From contig JAPFBL010000225.1 of assembly GCA_026182355.1 (NCBI GenBank), forward strand, positions 496,001 through 560,000: a DNA stretch of 64,000 bases, given 5' to 3'. The notes under the pieces are model-generated. The model did not search any database. It saw only the letters and a program-made list of their open reading frames with translations, and was not told where the DNA came from. The stretch is from Hermatobates lingyangjiaoensis (Eukaryota > Arthropoda > Insecta > Hemiptera > Hermatobatidae). A program made the position numbers and the translations under genes. Shown in pieces: positions 35,524-46,052 of the stretch. Position 1 is the first letter of the stretch. The number at the start of each line of letters is the position of its first letter.

Positions 35524-35558
35524 TATTCCTGATGACGAACAATTCGAAATATTGAATT
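35524..35558 (+). ncRNA. Hammerhead ribozyme core, family C (plus strand)
   Basis: UAUUC 35524-35528, CUGAUGA 35529-35535, extra C, stem II GAA/UUC with loop CAA, GAA 35546-35548, AUAU, U35553, then GAAU. Stem I AUUC/GAAU is perfect. Confidence 0.7.
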
Positions 35559-36539
35559 CTATATATAAACAGATAGAGATATGTGAATTCAACATTTTGT
35601 TATAAGTGTCTGCACGCCTACTATGATCGCATTTAACGGTACTTTTAACAGAAACTAGGTGGAGCTTAGATAAAACATTAAAAACATATCAACATTATAC
35701 AAATAGCGCTTTGTGGTAAAAATGACAAATTGTATTATTATAATAGAAAAATCACTAACCTGTGTACAGGTATCCTTTCGTCTGTACCTGCAACAATACA
35801 CACATATAAATAATAGCATAATGAAAATTGGAGATATATGTAATATACTAATGCCAACCTAAAGTTGGAAGTTAGTTTTGTCAAATGACTAAGCGAACTT
35901 CTCTGGAATGCCTCCTGTTTCAAACAAATGCACTCAACCATGTCACTAAGGGGATTCCTAAGCCTGAATTCCTAAATTAAACTCGCATTGCCAACGTTGC
36001 GGTCTTTATTTAAAACCTTTTTCATAGGCAGAAATATATATATTTTGAAACAGAAAAACTAATTATTACATTACAAATTATTTTACAAAGAAAAATAGTA
36101 TGTGGATTTTAACAACAACTGTAGTCTGAATGAACACGTGACACTGAGAGGTTGGCAATGAGAATTTAATTTGAACCTGAAGAACTGACCGAGTCGCGAT
36201 AAACTTTAGTTTTGTTTCTATTCCACGGTCGATACTTTTATCAATATTTACATATATGCAAAGATATCACAATGAACACGTGAAATAACAATCAATGATC
36301 ACACCAAATTATGAAATGGGAAAGATCTTAGTCTTGTTTTCCCATTTCATATTGTGGTTTGATCATTGATATATATATATATATATATATAATTGTTGAA
36401 TTTGAATTTTGAGGAACTAACCAATATCCTCAAAATTCAAATTCAACGGTTATATCTAAAGTTTGGTAAATAAGTAATAGTATCATATATATATTCATCA
36501 TGCTGTTTGTTTCTTGACCACTCTTTATTCACAGGTTTT

Positions 36540-36725
36540 GAGATTTTTTTGAGGCTTTGGTTAGGATATTAAAAACGCTTCTTTGCCAACGTTTCGACAT
36601 ATATTTATGTAGTCAGGGCTAATGTAGTCGTAATATATGTGCTCAAAGTATTATTGTTTTAGCCCTGAGGAGGACATAAATATATGTCGAAACGTTGGCA
36701 AAGAAGCGTTTTTAATATCCTGCCA
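36540..36725. mobile_element. Inverted-arm element, hammerhead family E
   Basis: The arms GGATATTAAAAACGCTTCTTTGCC and the inverse bracket about 60 bp. The right arm holds an intact core; the left one reads CUGACUA and is broken. The (AT)n tract at 36369-36390 lies just upstream. Confidence 0.8.
36662..36699 (+). ncRNA. Hammerhead ribozyme core, family E
   Basis: Stem I GCC/GGC, CUGAGGA 36665-36671, extra G, stem II GACAUA/UAUGUC with loop AAUA (six pairs), GAA 36689-36691, ACGU, cleavage U36696. Closely related in layout to family D. Confidence 0.75.
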
Positions 36726-37264
36726 GAATAATTAAAATGTTCATTAAATCTCTAAACATCAATTTTATTTCAGTTAATTTACTCAAAAAATTTATCAGTC
36801 AATGTAAATAAATGTAAACAAATTCGAAAAGTATAGCAAGTAATCGATTAGACCACGATCAATATTCAGTTTTTATAGCTTTAGTTATAGTAATTAGCAG
36901 TTGCGGACCAGAAGCTCAGTACTGAACATTGTCAAGGACGGGTATGGGGACGACAGTCTGTCATGGAAAGGGGTCGTAATCGTGGCGGTATGGTCTTGCG
37001 GCTTTGCATTGTATAGTACACCACAGAAATCATCAGGTTGTCATATTTAACTCACGACCTGATTCTGAAGAATATCAGAAATATGAAAGAAAAAATTTCA
37101 GTATCATCCTATCATCTTAGAATCAACTTAAAATTAGTATCTCTTTGGTAATATATAAAACTAAGGAGTCCATTCCTCTTAATTCAATACCCAATGGGAA
37201 TGAGATTCATAAACACAAGAAAGTCTACATCTAATATGAATCATTCGTTGTGCAATCCGTAATT

Positions 37265-37420
37265 GTGTGGTATTTACTCATTTACTCAGACAAAAGTCTC
37301 CACACAAATGAAGTTTTATTCAACAGCAACGCGTTTCGAACACTTTGTGTTCATCATCAGGAAGACACCAAGGATGTGGTGCTGACGGGTTGTTCTCACT
37401 GACCTAAAAAGCTTTCAAAT
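37265..37420 (-). mobile_element. Short element with hammerhead family F
   Basis: Contains GTCTCCACACAAATGAAGTTTTATT, the core at 37321-37364 and the downstream GGTGCTGACGGGTTG shared with the copies at 39261-39399 and 62450-62740. Preceded by TGTGTGGTATTTACTCA, also seen at 62460. Confidence 0.8.
37321..37364 (-). ncRNA. Hammerhead ribozyme core, family F
   Basis: On the minus strand: CUUC, CUGAUGA, extra U, stem II GAACAC/GUGUUC with loop AAA, GAA, palindrome ACGCGU, cleavage U, then GCUGUUG. Stem I (UUC/GAA) is short and offset by a few bases. Confidence 0.68.
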
Positions 37421-37741
37421 TTAATCATAAATCAACATTTTTACATTTTAATGAAAAAAAAACTTTTCTTGTTGTTTTAAAAACTGAAATAATTCTTTCA
37501 TTTTTTCTTTCTCATTAAATCGTGATTATGTACTTTATATCGCTGTCTTTAAGTCTTAACTGTTTATCCAATATACTGTTGCCCGACATAATTGCATCTT
37601 ATTCAATTTGAAAAATCAAATGACTTAATATATTTCTATTTAAATTCTGCATGTTAAATTTAAGAACAAAGTTGTAAAAATAATAATTTATATATAATTA
37701 ATGAAATTTTCATTAATGTAATATGATTATAAATTAATGAA

Positions 37742-38130
37742 ATTAAAATCAAGGGTCAAGGGTCAGCTAGCCATGCACAGCAAGGTGCATGCCAAATTAG
37801 TGGACAGGCATCTAGGCCTTTTACCATTTCATTCTCTAAATTAGTTACGAGTCGAGATACAAGCTAAACTGGCGCTTTTACTTGTCCCTTGTATTAAAAA
37901 ATAAAATTTCTTTGGCTAGTGTGAACCTTTGACCAGTGACCAGAACAGGCTTATGCAAAATAGAGACTTAAGAATCAAAATACATACAACGCCCAACAGT
38001 GAAAGAATGAAATGATGAAAATATTAAAGTATTAATCACATGGAGCCCATTCCACAGTCCACTCATCGTCAAGCACACAGCACAAAAGCAGAGTTAGGAA
38101 TTGCAAAACTGCATTCAAAAATGCATTCGA
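37742..38130. mobile_element. Retroposon-like repeat R3, copy 1
   Basis: About 360 bp, more than 85% alike by eye to 44699-45060 (AGGGTCAGCTAGCCATGCAC start, GGAATTGCAA and CATTCGATCAACCCC end). The 75-codon ORF at 38040-38267 is inside or beside it and is not a gene. Confidence 0.75.
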
Positions 38131-38795
38131 TCAACCCCACATTCATAACTGCGGCAACAAGGAACAAGCAAGCAGCACCCTCGGGCTCCATGGAGCACGT
38201 GAATACAACAGTAATTGAAATTACTGGAAATTTCAATAATAACATTGAAAAAAAAATATATCAGTAATTAGTCAGTTTTGTTGTAAACTCAAGTCAAATT
38301 CAAAGCCGTCTTTTCTGTTAATTTAAAAATGTCATAGCTGAATGTTGAAATTTTTAAAAAGCATATATATGAACTTTTATGACGTTCATAAACATAGCAA
38401 CTCTTCTCTAGAACAAAACTCTTCTATATTCCTGATACTTCAATATTACCCAAAGGTAATATTGCTTATATTTACAAGAAAATCTACATGTGATATCATG
38501 TTTTGTTCAAGGGTGCAACATATAGATTGATTAGAGCATTTTGTTAAACAAATCCATAATATCATGGGAAGCGTCAGAAATTATACGTTTGTTTGTATGG
38601 CATTTATTTTTTCCACATAAGAATTTTATTCGACTTACATCACTTATTATGTTATTAAATCATTTCAAATTTTGAAATGGATATGGACATTTATCCAAAT
38701 TTTAGAAATTTGGATATTTCTCTAAGGCAAACGGAAACAAAAACAAATGGTCTCTTGATTTTTATAAATATAGTTTAATAAACTTAAATAATGTA

Positions 38796-39017
38796 TTACG
38801 ATACGTATGATAAGTCAGTGACTTTTTGAATAAAATAAAATTTTTTCGGCAAAGAAACATTATATTTTTCTATATAGTCACCTTTTAGCTCGATACATTT
38901 AGTCCAGTGTTTTTCTAATTTTTTTATTCCCTCCAAATAATACGTTTTCTCAAAGCTCTCAAAATACACGTTTTTTTCGTTAATGACTTGTTCATTCATT
39001 AGATTAAATCTAATCAA
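38796..39017 (-). pseudogene. mariner transposase C-terminal fragment
   Basis: A 73-codon open stretch with GIKKLEKHWTKCIELKGDYI, matching the conserved C-terminal block of mariner transposases (GI.KL..RW.KCI...G.Y). Downstream it reads to the native-looking end. The catalytic domain is missing. It is not obviously part of the same copy as the 28.1 kb fragment. Confidence 0.8.
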
Positions 39018-39260
39018 AGGTTTATTATTCGTATTAAATGTTAAGTAATTATTTAGGAATTAATTAATTATTTGTATATATTTTTATGAAAATAATTCCA
39101 GAGAAACAACACACATAAAAAAACGCATTCCTTTGTATCGGCTTAATCTTTCTACCTTATGATGAGACAGTCGAAATATAGTAGTGAGTTGTTGTGAAAT
39201 ATATATGTGTGTTTAGTGTTGTGTCAAAGATGGTGCCAAATTTTCATGGCTCTAGAGTTA

Positions 39261-39399
39261 TTCTGAGGTAAAATGGATAAACCAACAAAAGTCTCCACAC
39301 AAATGAAGTTTTATTCAACGCGTTTCGAACACTTTGTGTTCATCATCAAGAAAACACCAAGGAAGTGGTACTGACGGGTTGGTCAAGTGAAAACAACTA
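39261..39399 (-). mobile_element. 139-bp mobile unit with hammerhead family F
   Basis: Exactly flanked by the 12-bp duplication GCTCTAGAGTTA (39249-39260, 39400-39411). The unit is non-coding and contains a complete family F core (39313-39355) with one change, UUGAUGA for CUGAUGA. It lies at the edge of an LR1 fragment. This is the best-delimited member of the family. Confidence 0.88.
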
Positions 39400-39411
39400 G
39401 CTCTAGAGTTA

Positions 39412-39613
39412 GTACTTTAGGAGAAAAAATGTTGGCTAAAAACACATTTTGGACAAAAAAGTGACTTTGCTATCAGGCATAACTGCTTCTCCAATAGGTT
39501 CCTCTAAACTCTGTGGCCAATTTTTGTGTAAAATATTAATTTGATGTATCAGCGATTCTGGACCGTATCGCCTACACACATTTTTAGATACACACCCACC
39601 CAGACACCACAAA

Positions 39614-39656
<43 letters not shown>

Positions 39657-39780
39657 CATCAAAAAAAAAAGTCATAAAACTACTTTGGGAAGCTCAAAAC
39701 ATGTAATTCTGTCGAAATCTCAACATCGAATTTTTTCACGACCACTATACTTTACTTATTGTAAAGTAAAAAACTAAAAG
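39412..39780 (-). repeat. LR1 fragment, inverted
   Basis: In reverse complement it matches the first part of LR1 (GAGATTTCGACAGAATTACATG, GT-rich tract, TACGGTCCAGAATC). The GT tract has expanded to a (CA)n microsatellite at 39627-39653, which accounts for two dipeptide-repeat ORFs. Confidence 0.75.
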
Positions 39781-39784
39781 CATT

Positions 39785-41185
39785 AAAACCAGTCAAGGGT
39801 GTTCAGTTTTGTTTTATGTTACACAATACTCAATTGAATTTTCATTTATGTTAACACCGTTATCGTGTAGACGTATAATATCAACCTGTTTAACAAATTA
39901 TTATCCAACTCATAAATAATAAATTTAATGATTTCATTTCTTTTAATGTAGGTATATTCATTTTATCAGTAATACCAAACTTGAAATCTATTGAATTAGG
40001 ACTGTGGCATTAAACTAAGAACCTGAGCCTGATAGAACTCGTGTTCACTGCTACCATATATGTCATGTTGTGCTTCTTTTGTTGTTTCTAAAACCGACTT
40101 TTAATTTTACTTCTTTAATTAACTTGATAGTGAAATATGTTACACATCTATTTGTTTTAAGTATGATTTTCAGAAATATTTATCCATTAGAAGACATTCA
40201 AATAGAATATTTTTAATGATTTATACTCCTCCAGACAGTGGTAATTGCTGCTTGTGTGAGTGATAGTTAACACGATGGTGTTCGATTAGATATTCTATAA
40301 ATAATCGAAAATCCTTCCTTTGAAGATGTCGTATTTTCTTTAAAAGTTTAAGTTTAGTTAGACTGATATTATACTGAATTATCTCTGATTGTTCTAGCCA
40401 ACTTTTGTGTGCTTCCTTTTCATCTATTCGTCAATTGCTTTTTGAATCGAATTGGTGTTCTGCATATAGCAGGTAGACTGACGTTTTTCGGCCCAACCTT
40501 TTCTAATCCTTTCACTGTATCATTCCCCTCCATCGCCAAGTCTTCAGGTGTCCACATAAGAGTAATAATTTTTTTTAACGACCGATACTGATGATATGAA
40601 AACTTTTATTTCAATTTCAGTCCATTAATGTTTAGTTCTGTTACTTATTTGAACATTCATCCAAATAGATGTGTCTTATTGTCGATACTGTTTTGATTAA
40701 TAACATTTCTACCCTTGTCTCGTAGTTTATTAAGGCTAGTTTAGTTATCTTACATACATTGACGTATGGATACCAGACCACCGATGCATATGATTCCATC
40801 GGTTGTTATACAGTAGTGGCGTGAGCGAGAAGTAGTTTGGTTAAGACCCCACATTCTCTGAAAAGAATCTCTTACATGAGAGTATTTAATTTGTAGTCTT
40901 AATAACTGCATCTGTTACATGGATTTTCCAATTCAGTCTTTTATCAAAAGTGACTTAAGTTATTTCTATAGGTCTGATATTTTTATCTTAATATTTTTAA
41001 TGAAAAGGTGTTTGACACCTACTTTGTTTGCCTTTGAAAAAGGAGTAAGAACCATTGTAGCTGAGTTTCTGCTTTGTACATCATTCAAACATTGTAGGTG
41101 TATGCTGCATAAGTTAAAAGACAGTACTTTTAAGTATTCCTTTTGATAAAACAACAAATCTTCTTCGTATCATTGCAAATTGAAC
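39785..41185. other. Spacer, no gene seen
   Basis: ORFs of 60-75 codons at 40409 and 40919-41157 show no domain. Weak similarity to decayed retrotransposon sequence cannot be excluded. Confidence 0.4.
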
Positions 41186-41189
41186 TTTT

Positions 41190-41930
41190 TCGTCCTATAG
41201 AAGGGCTTCTATGTTTTGTCTAATTTCCAGTTCTTTTCACTGTTCTAGTCTAATAGTTCATATAATGATTTTTAGAAATTTCAAGTTTCCAGCTTTTAAA
41301 TTTAAAATTATACAGCGAAGTGGGCTTTGAACTTGATACAAAAATGCAAAAGTGGCTAATTACCGATATATTTTTTCTCAATATACATTTATAGCAAACT
41401 TATAACAGAGTACAGCATGTGGGAAAAAATAACATTCGCTCAGAGTAAATTGCTTTTTATGATTTATGACTAAGGGAAGAAAAGTGAGTTTTTAAAAAAC
41501 TGTAGCATGCCATAAAATTTCTAGTATAATAATTTGATAAAAGACCAAAAATGTAGAACATTATTCAAAATTAAAAATATATTCTTTTAAAAATAATAAA
41601 TGAAATTATCCTACATCTTAAAATAAAAATTATCTGAAAACGACATTTTTTCTTACTTGTTTTTGACATTTCAGACAAAAACTTTGTAATTTTTTAAAAT
41701 GCTTAAAATATATTCAAGTTCTAAATGGGAAAATTTGTCTTAAGTATTAAATGTAGAAGGAGGTCAAATAAACTATGTAAGAGATTATCCCCAACATCCA
41801 CTTGATATTGGAGCAAAAGCCATGCTCTCTTGTAGGAAATTATTTCTTATAAGCAAATTTTCACTTTGCCTTTTCATAATGTTATTACTGCTGTAGTACT
41901 TTTAAGCATTCCTTTTGATAAAACAACAAA
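41190..41930 (+). repeat. LR1 middle segment
   Basis: Matches 48110-48830 closely (TTTTTCGTCCTATAGAAGGGC, ATTATACAGCGAAGT, GAGCAAAAGCCATGCTCTCT). LR1 copy 1 lacks this middle block, so LR1 copies differ internally. Confidence 0.75.
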
Positions 41931-42081
41931 TCTTTTTCATATCATTGCAAATGTTTACTTGGATTATTTAAAGTGTCCAGTAAATAAACTCTGATAACGA
42001 CAGTAAGAATGATGCACACTATCAAAGGATAACCTTCAATGGTCTCAATTTAAGTTGTGCTTGATGGTATACTTGTCCTTG

Positions 42082-42286
42082 TGATGTAGGGTCGTGGAAG
42101 CTCTCCTCCGCGTGGTCCACCTCCGGCGTATCTCGGAGGTTTTGTTTACCTCTATCCTAGGCTAGAGCTTGTAGCTCCCGAGATGCGGTAAAAGAGCTTT
42201 CACGTAAAAAAGGCATCAGTTTGTTTTGTTGTTGTTTTCAGCGATATGGCTGAATAAGCTGGGAGAGCTAAATAATACCAAAACAG
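42082..42286 (+). mobile_element. SINE-2, near-complete copy
   Basis: About 205 bp from TGATGTAGGGTCGTGG to AATACCAAAACAG, with an approximate duplication TATACTTGTCCTTG / TATACTTATCCTG. Fragments lie at 10700-10810 and 49297-49370, and its last 48 bp is inserted in the SINE at 6024. No tRNA-like boxes were recognised. Confidence 0.65.
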
Positions 42287-42759
42287 ATATACTTATCCTG
42301 TTTATGCCTGGATTAGATCGGTGTAATACATTCTATAGGTAATAGATTAATACATCTATATATTAGTGTTGATTCCGTGGATTCTAAGGCATGTTATCAA
42401 AACCTCCTCCTGCATCCAACAACTTGCTCAGACCGTTTACATGTAAACCTTAATAGCTTTTTTATTTGAACCAAAATTTCTGGAATTGATTCCATCAATT
42501 TACCTTTGAAATAGTATGTTGTCCCTTGTGGAATCATTTATTGACCTATGACTTTTCATATTAATAAAAAATAGACTTTTCGTCATTTTATCTCTTTTAA
42601 TGTAATTTTATCTCCCAATAAATAAGTTCATGAAATATTAGAAGTACAACAATATCTAATACAAAATGTTATGTTTCTTCGATCACTGGAGAAGTGGCAT
42701 AAAAATATATGTACTGAACTTATGGTAAAGTAAAAAGTAATTAATTAAATTATTGTTTA

Positions 42760-42875
42760 TTGTTTATATTAGAAATAGGCAAAACCGTCATACCTCTTAA
42801 GATGATCATGTATGACCTTTTTACCTATTTCTAATATAAAAATACTAACCTCAGTGGTATTAACAATATGCATGT
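42760..42875. mobile_element. Collapsed foldback element, family G
   Basis: Two short arms, TATATTAGAAATAGGCAAAACC and CTTTTTACCTATTTCTAATATA, with almost no loop. The ACTAACCTCAGTGGTATTAACA flank is present. Confidence 0.75.
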
Positions 42876-43248
42876 ATTGTTTATTGTACTTATAGTATTG
42901 TTGTGTTACCATTCCAAATTGTTTTGTATTCTTTAATATCTTTACAGAAATTTAAAATTTGGTAGGTTGCTAGGTGTTGTGTTTCGATTCAATGTTCTTT
43001 GAATATAGTTTGACTGTATTACTTTTACTTAGTAGGTTATATTAAGAAATAACGTATTTAGGAAATACTTGTAATGACATTTCGATCATTAAAATCGAAT
43101 GTGAAAAATTAGTGTTGGGTGCTGATTGCTGTTATGTAATTGTTTACTACAAATAAATGAGTGTAGTTGAAGGATTATTATTTTAGAAGACAGAAGATGG
43201 AATGAACATGTAGTGATGGAAATGAACTAAGACAAGACTGGTTTTCAG

Positions 43249-43412
43249 GTAGGGATGAGGAATGGCGATATGTGTGCCCAGTGTGTAGGATGACGTACAA
43301 GCTTCAGGTGAGTCTGTACAACCACAAGACGTACGAGTGCAACAAGGAGCCGCAGTTACAGAACAACCCCTACTGCTCGTACAGAGGCAGCATGATGGCG
43401 CACTTTGTCTAA
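43249..43412 (+). pseudogene. lola: lola alternative terminal exon 13, decaying
   Basis: The acceptor TTTTCAG ends at 43248 in the usual phase. Finger 1 is intact: CPVC-X12-H-X4-C with MTYKLQVSLYNHKTYEC. The linker starts NKEPQ and then reads LQNNPYC, so the first Cys of finger 2 is gone. The basic helix region is shortened (YRGSMMAH), and a TAA at 43410-43412 cuts off the last His; the frame continues past it as HIKSHSLHMP. AATAAA is at 43649-43654. The splice site and finger 1 could still give a single-finger isoform, but loss of a ligand plus a premature stop points to relaxed selection. Confidence 0.8.
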
Positions 43413-43659
43413 CACATCAAGAGCCACAGCCTTCACATGCCTTGACCCCCCACCCCTGCAACTAGCTTAGTCATCAATACTGAAATAACATTCATCTCTT
43501 AGCATTTCAAAAATAAGCATCATTCAATTAAAAATTAATTAATATTAAGTTGATGAATCGAATAACCTTACTTGAACAGTGATGTATATACTACTTTAAC
43601 ATAAAGCTGTACATACACCAAAACGTTTTTATATATTAACTGTACAATAATAAATGATT

Positions 43660-44480
43660 GGATTTGTTACGAAAAGTGTCCGTTCCTAATACCCTAATTC
43701 ATATTTCCAGTGCTTAACCCAATATTTGAACTTCTCGACTTAGCATGAAGATATTATTGGCCATTCACTGTTGACGAACAAACCGATATCTGTTGCTCGA
43801 AAAAACTTCATATTTGTTTGAGGTTGTTCACTGATAGATACAGGGTACTATAAAATGAATTATTTAACTCCAAAGTTATACTAATGTATTACCTAATAAA
43901 TTAACATTTTTTTATTCATAAAAAAAATATAAATTCATAAATATAATTTTATTTAAACAATTTGATTATGTATATTTAAGAAAATTATTTTTTAAATTGT
44001 TAATAACTGTGTTCTGTTGATTACAGTAACAAAAGTATTTATTTCAGAGGGGAGGGGGTCATGTAACCATCTCTAAGTAAACTATGGCTGGACCAGCAGA
44101 AATACTGAATAACATGAAGTTTGCTTGTGACAAAGCTTTCCACACACTCTCAAAAATCTCTTTTTTACATCTGAAAGAAATTAGTGTATTTCTAAAAGAT
44201 ACCATTTGATACTATCTTAATAATAGTATTATTTCTGTAAATTTGTTTATAAAAATCACTTAGAAATTGGATATTATGAAAAAAAAGAATACTGAAATCT
44301 GTCTTTATTGTCATTTTATTAGAAATAAGAAATTGTTGGATGAACTTTTTCTATTAAGTGTTGTTTAGGCAATATATAAAATTGTAATTTTTGAAAACAG
44401 AAATTTAGGGGTTAATTATAATAAGATAAGCAATAAAGTAAACATATAATTAAATTTAAATTCACTACTCTCACCATTAG
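43660..44480. other. Spacer, no gene seen
   Basis: AT-rich, with no recognised gene or repeat. Confidence 0.45.
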
Positions 44481-44698
44481 TAATATTAGAATTAGTAATA
44501 ATAAAATCCGTCATATCTCGTAAAGTCTTAGAAAAGCTCAACCGGTTTCGGGTCCGCCTGGATCCCATCTTCAAGAGCACCTAACTGACTGTGAATGTTA
44601 GTTTCCTATAACCTACATATATATATATGTCATCTACATTGTGGAATCAGTGTTGTCTGTGTATTGTATTATTACTAATTCTAATATTACTAACCTCA
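44480..44698. mobile_element. Foldback element, family G, with hammerhead
   Basis: The arms TAATATTAGAATTAGTAATAAT and the inverse at about 44665-44690 flank a core and an unrelated loop. R3 copy 2 is inserted into its right flank. Confidence 0.75.
44536..44578 (-). ncRNA. Hammerhead-like core, family G (U at position 3)
   Basis: Stem I GCUC/GAGC is perfect. UUGAAGA (C3 to U), extra U, stem II GGG and UCC pairing with GGA and CCC around loop AGGC with one bulged A, GAA, palindrome ACCGGU, cleavage U44540. The fold is excellent apart from position 3. Confidence 0.6.
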
Positions 44699-45060
44699 AG
44701 GGTCAGCTAGCCATGCACAGCAAGGTGCATGCCAAATTAGTGGACAGGCATCTAGGCCTTTTACCACTTCATTCTCTAAATTAGTTAACTTGGCGGGATA
44801 CAAGCTAAACTGGCGCTTTTACTTGTCCCTTGTATTAAAAAGTAAAATTTCCTTGGCTAGAGTGAACCTTTGACCAGTGACCAGAACAGGCTTATACAAA
44901 ATAGAGACTTAAGAATCAAAAAAAAAAAAAAAAAAAACATACATGAAAGTATTAATCACATGGAGCCCAGTCGACGGTCTACTCAACGTCAAGCACACGG
45001 CACGAAAGCAGAGTTAGGAATTGCAAGACTGAATTCATAAATGCATTTGATCAACCCCGC
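44699..45060. mobile_element. Retroposon-like repeat R3, copy 2
   Basis: 362 bp, exactly flanked by the 13-bp duplication ATTACTAACCTCA (44686-44698, 45061-45073). It has an internal poly(A) run at about 44920-44938. The long duplication suggests target-primed retrotransposition; no polymerase III boxes or ORF were recognised. Confidence 0.85.
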
Positions 45061-45123
45061 ATTACTAACCTCAGTGGAACTAACCCATTAACTATATTAG
45101 TAATATTATTTCATGATTTAAGG

Positions 45124-46044
45124 CAGGGGTGGCGAACACGCGGCTCTCGAGCCGCATGCGGCTCCGGGCCAAAATGAATGCGGCTCTTTGCCTCTTATCA
45201 TTATTTTGTATACTGTGGCTCTTTGCCAAGTTTGGATTTTGTTTTAGATACATCGTCTTTCGATACTCATTTCTATGTCACAAGTTAGTGGAAAGAGAAA
45301 CCTCTCTCAAGGTGTAAGTTCTGAGTACTTTCTAGATTCTAGGAAAATCCCTGTGAAAGTCAATGCTCCTTAATGAGTTCGAGGAAACCCCCTCCTTTAG
45401 GTCGAGTCCCTGCATCTCCCAACCTTTTTAAAAGAATGTTTTATAAATAAAGAGGCTCAGTCTTTTCCCGTACGCGAGCTAGTGCAGTTTAAAGTTCTTT
45501 TCTTAAAAATCCCTTTTTACTCGTCAAAACATAACAAGTTGAAGCTTGTTAAAAAAGACCACAGATCACTTTTCTCATCGACCCGTTTAATGCTGACACC
45601 GACTGCCTGAAAACCCCACTTGTTACTGATGAGGCAGCGAGTGAACTAGAAATGATTGAGCTACGCAAGGACCATAGAATGAAATCTGTTTTGAAGGAAG
45701 GCCATGTTACGTTTTGGAGAGCTGTGCCAACTGAAAAATACCCGTGGGTAAAAAGAGCCGCTCTCAAGCTGCTGTCTATGTTCTCGTCAACATACGTCTG
45801 TGAAAAGCTGTTTTCTAGTTTGAAACACGTCAAATCAAAGCACTGGTCCATTCTGACTGACACTCATGTAAAGGAACTGCTCCGAATCACTCCAACAAGA
45901 TAACAAAAAACACCTGATTGAGCATGTTATATTATGTGTTTAATATATTATTGTTAAAATTATATGTTTTTGTGTGGTGTGGCTCTCTGACTCTCACAGT
46001 TTAAAATTTTGGGCTCTTTTTGTCGAACTTGTTCGCCACCCCTG
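45124..46044 (+). mobile_element. hAT transposon, deleted copy
   Basis: Terminal inverted repeats CAGGGGTGGCGAACA / GTTCGCCACCCCTG and an exact 8-bp target duplication ATTTAAGG (45116-45123, 46045-46052). It keeps the end of a transposase gene but has lost most of it. Confidence 0.93.
45555..45903 (+). pseudogene. hAT transposase C-terminal remnant
   Basis: An open frame of about 115 codons ends at TAA 45901-45903. It has the hAT dimerisation-region features: an aromatic/Pro block (YPWVKRAALKLLSMF), then SSTYVCEKLFSSLKHVKSKH and the RLTD-like SILTDTHVKELLRI. This resembles the ZBED/GTF2IRD2-type domesticated hAT proteins. The zinc-finger and catalytic parts are missing, so it is inactive. 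Confidence 0.85.
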
Positions 46045-46052
46045 ATTTAAGG

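Larger units (their letters stand above)
35095..36310. mobile_element. Composite of inverted Penelope-like fragments
   Basis: A block at 35095-35345 reappears at 35985-36260, partly inverted and partly direct (GTGTCACGTGTTCATTCAGAC, AAGAACTGAC-GAGTC, TTTCTATTCCAC). It holds a degenerate hammerhead (GGUUUU/AAGACC stem and GAAACGUUG, but CUAUGA in place of CUGAUGA). Between them lies a small palindrome (35440-35570) with two family C cores. Confidence 0.65.
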
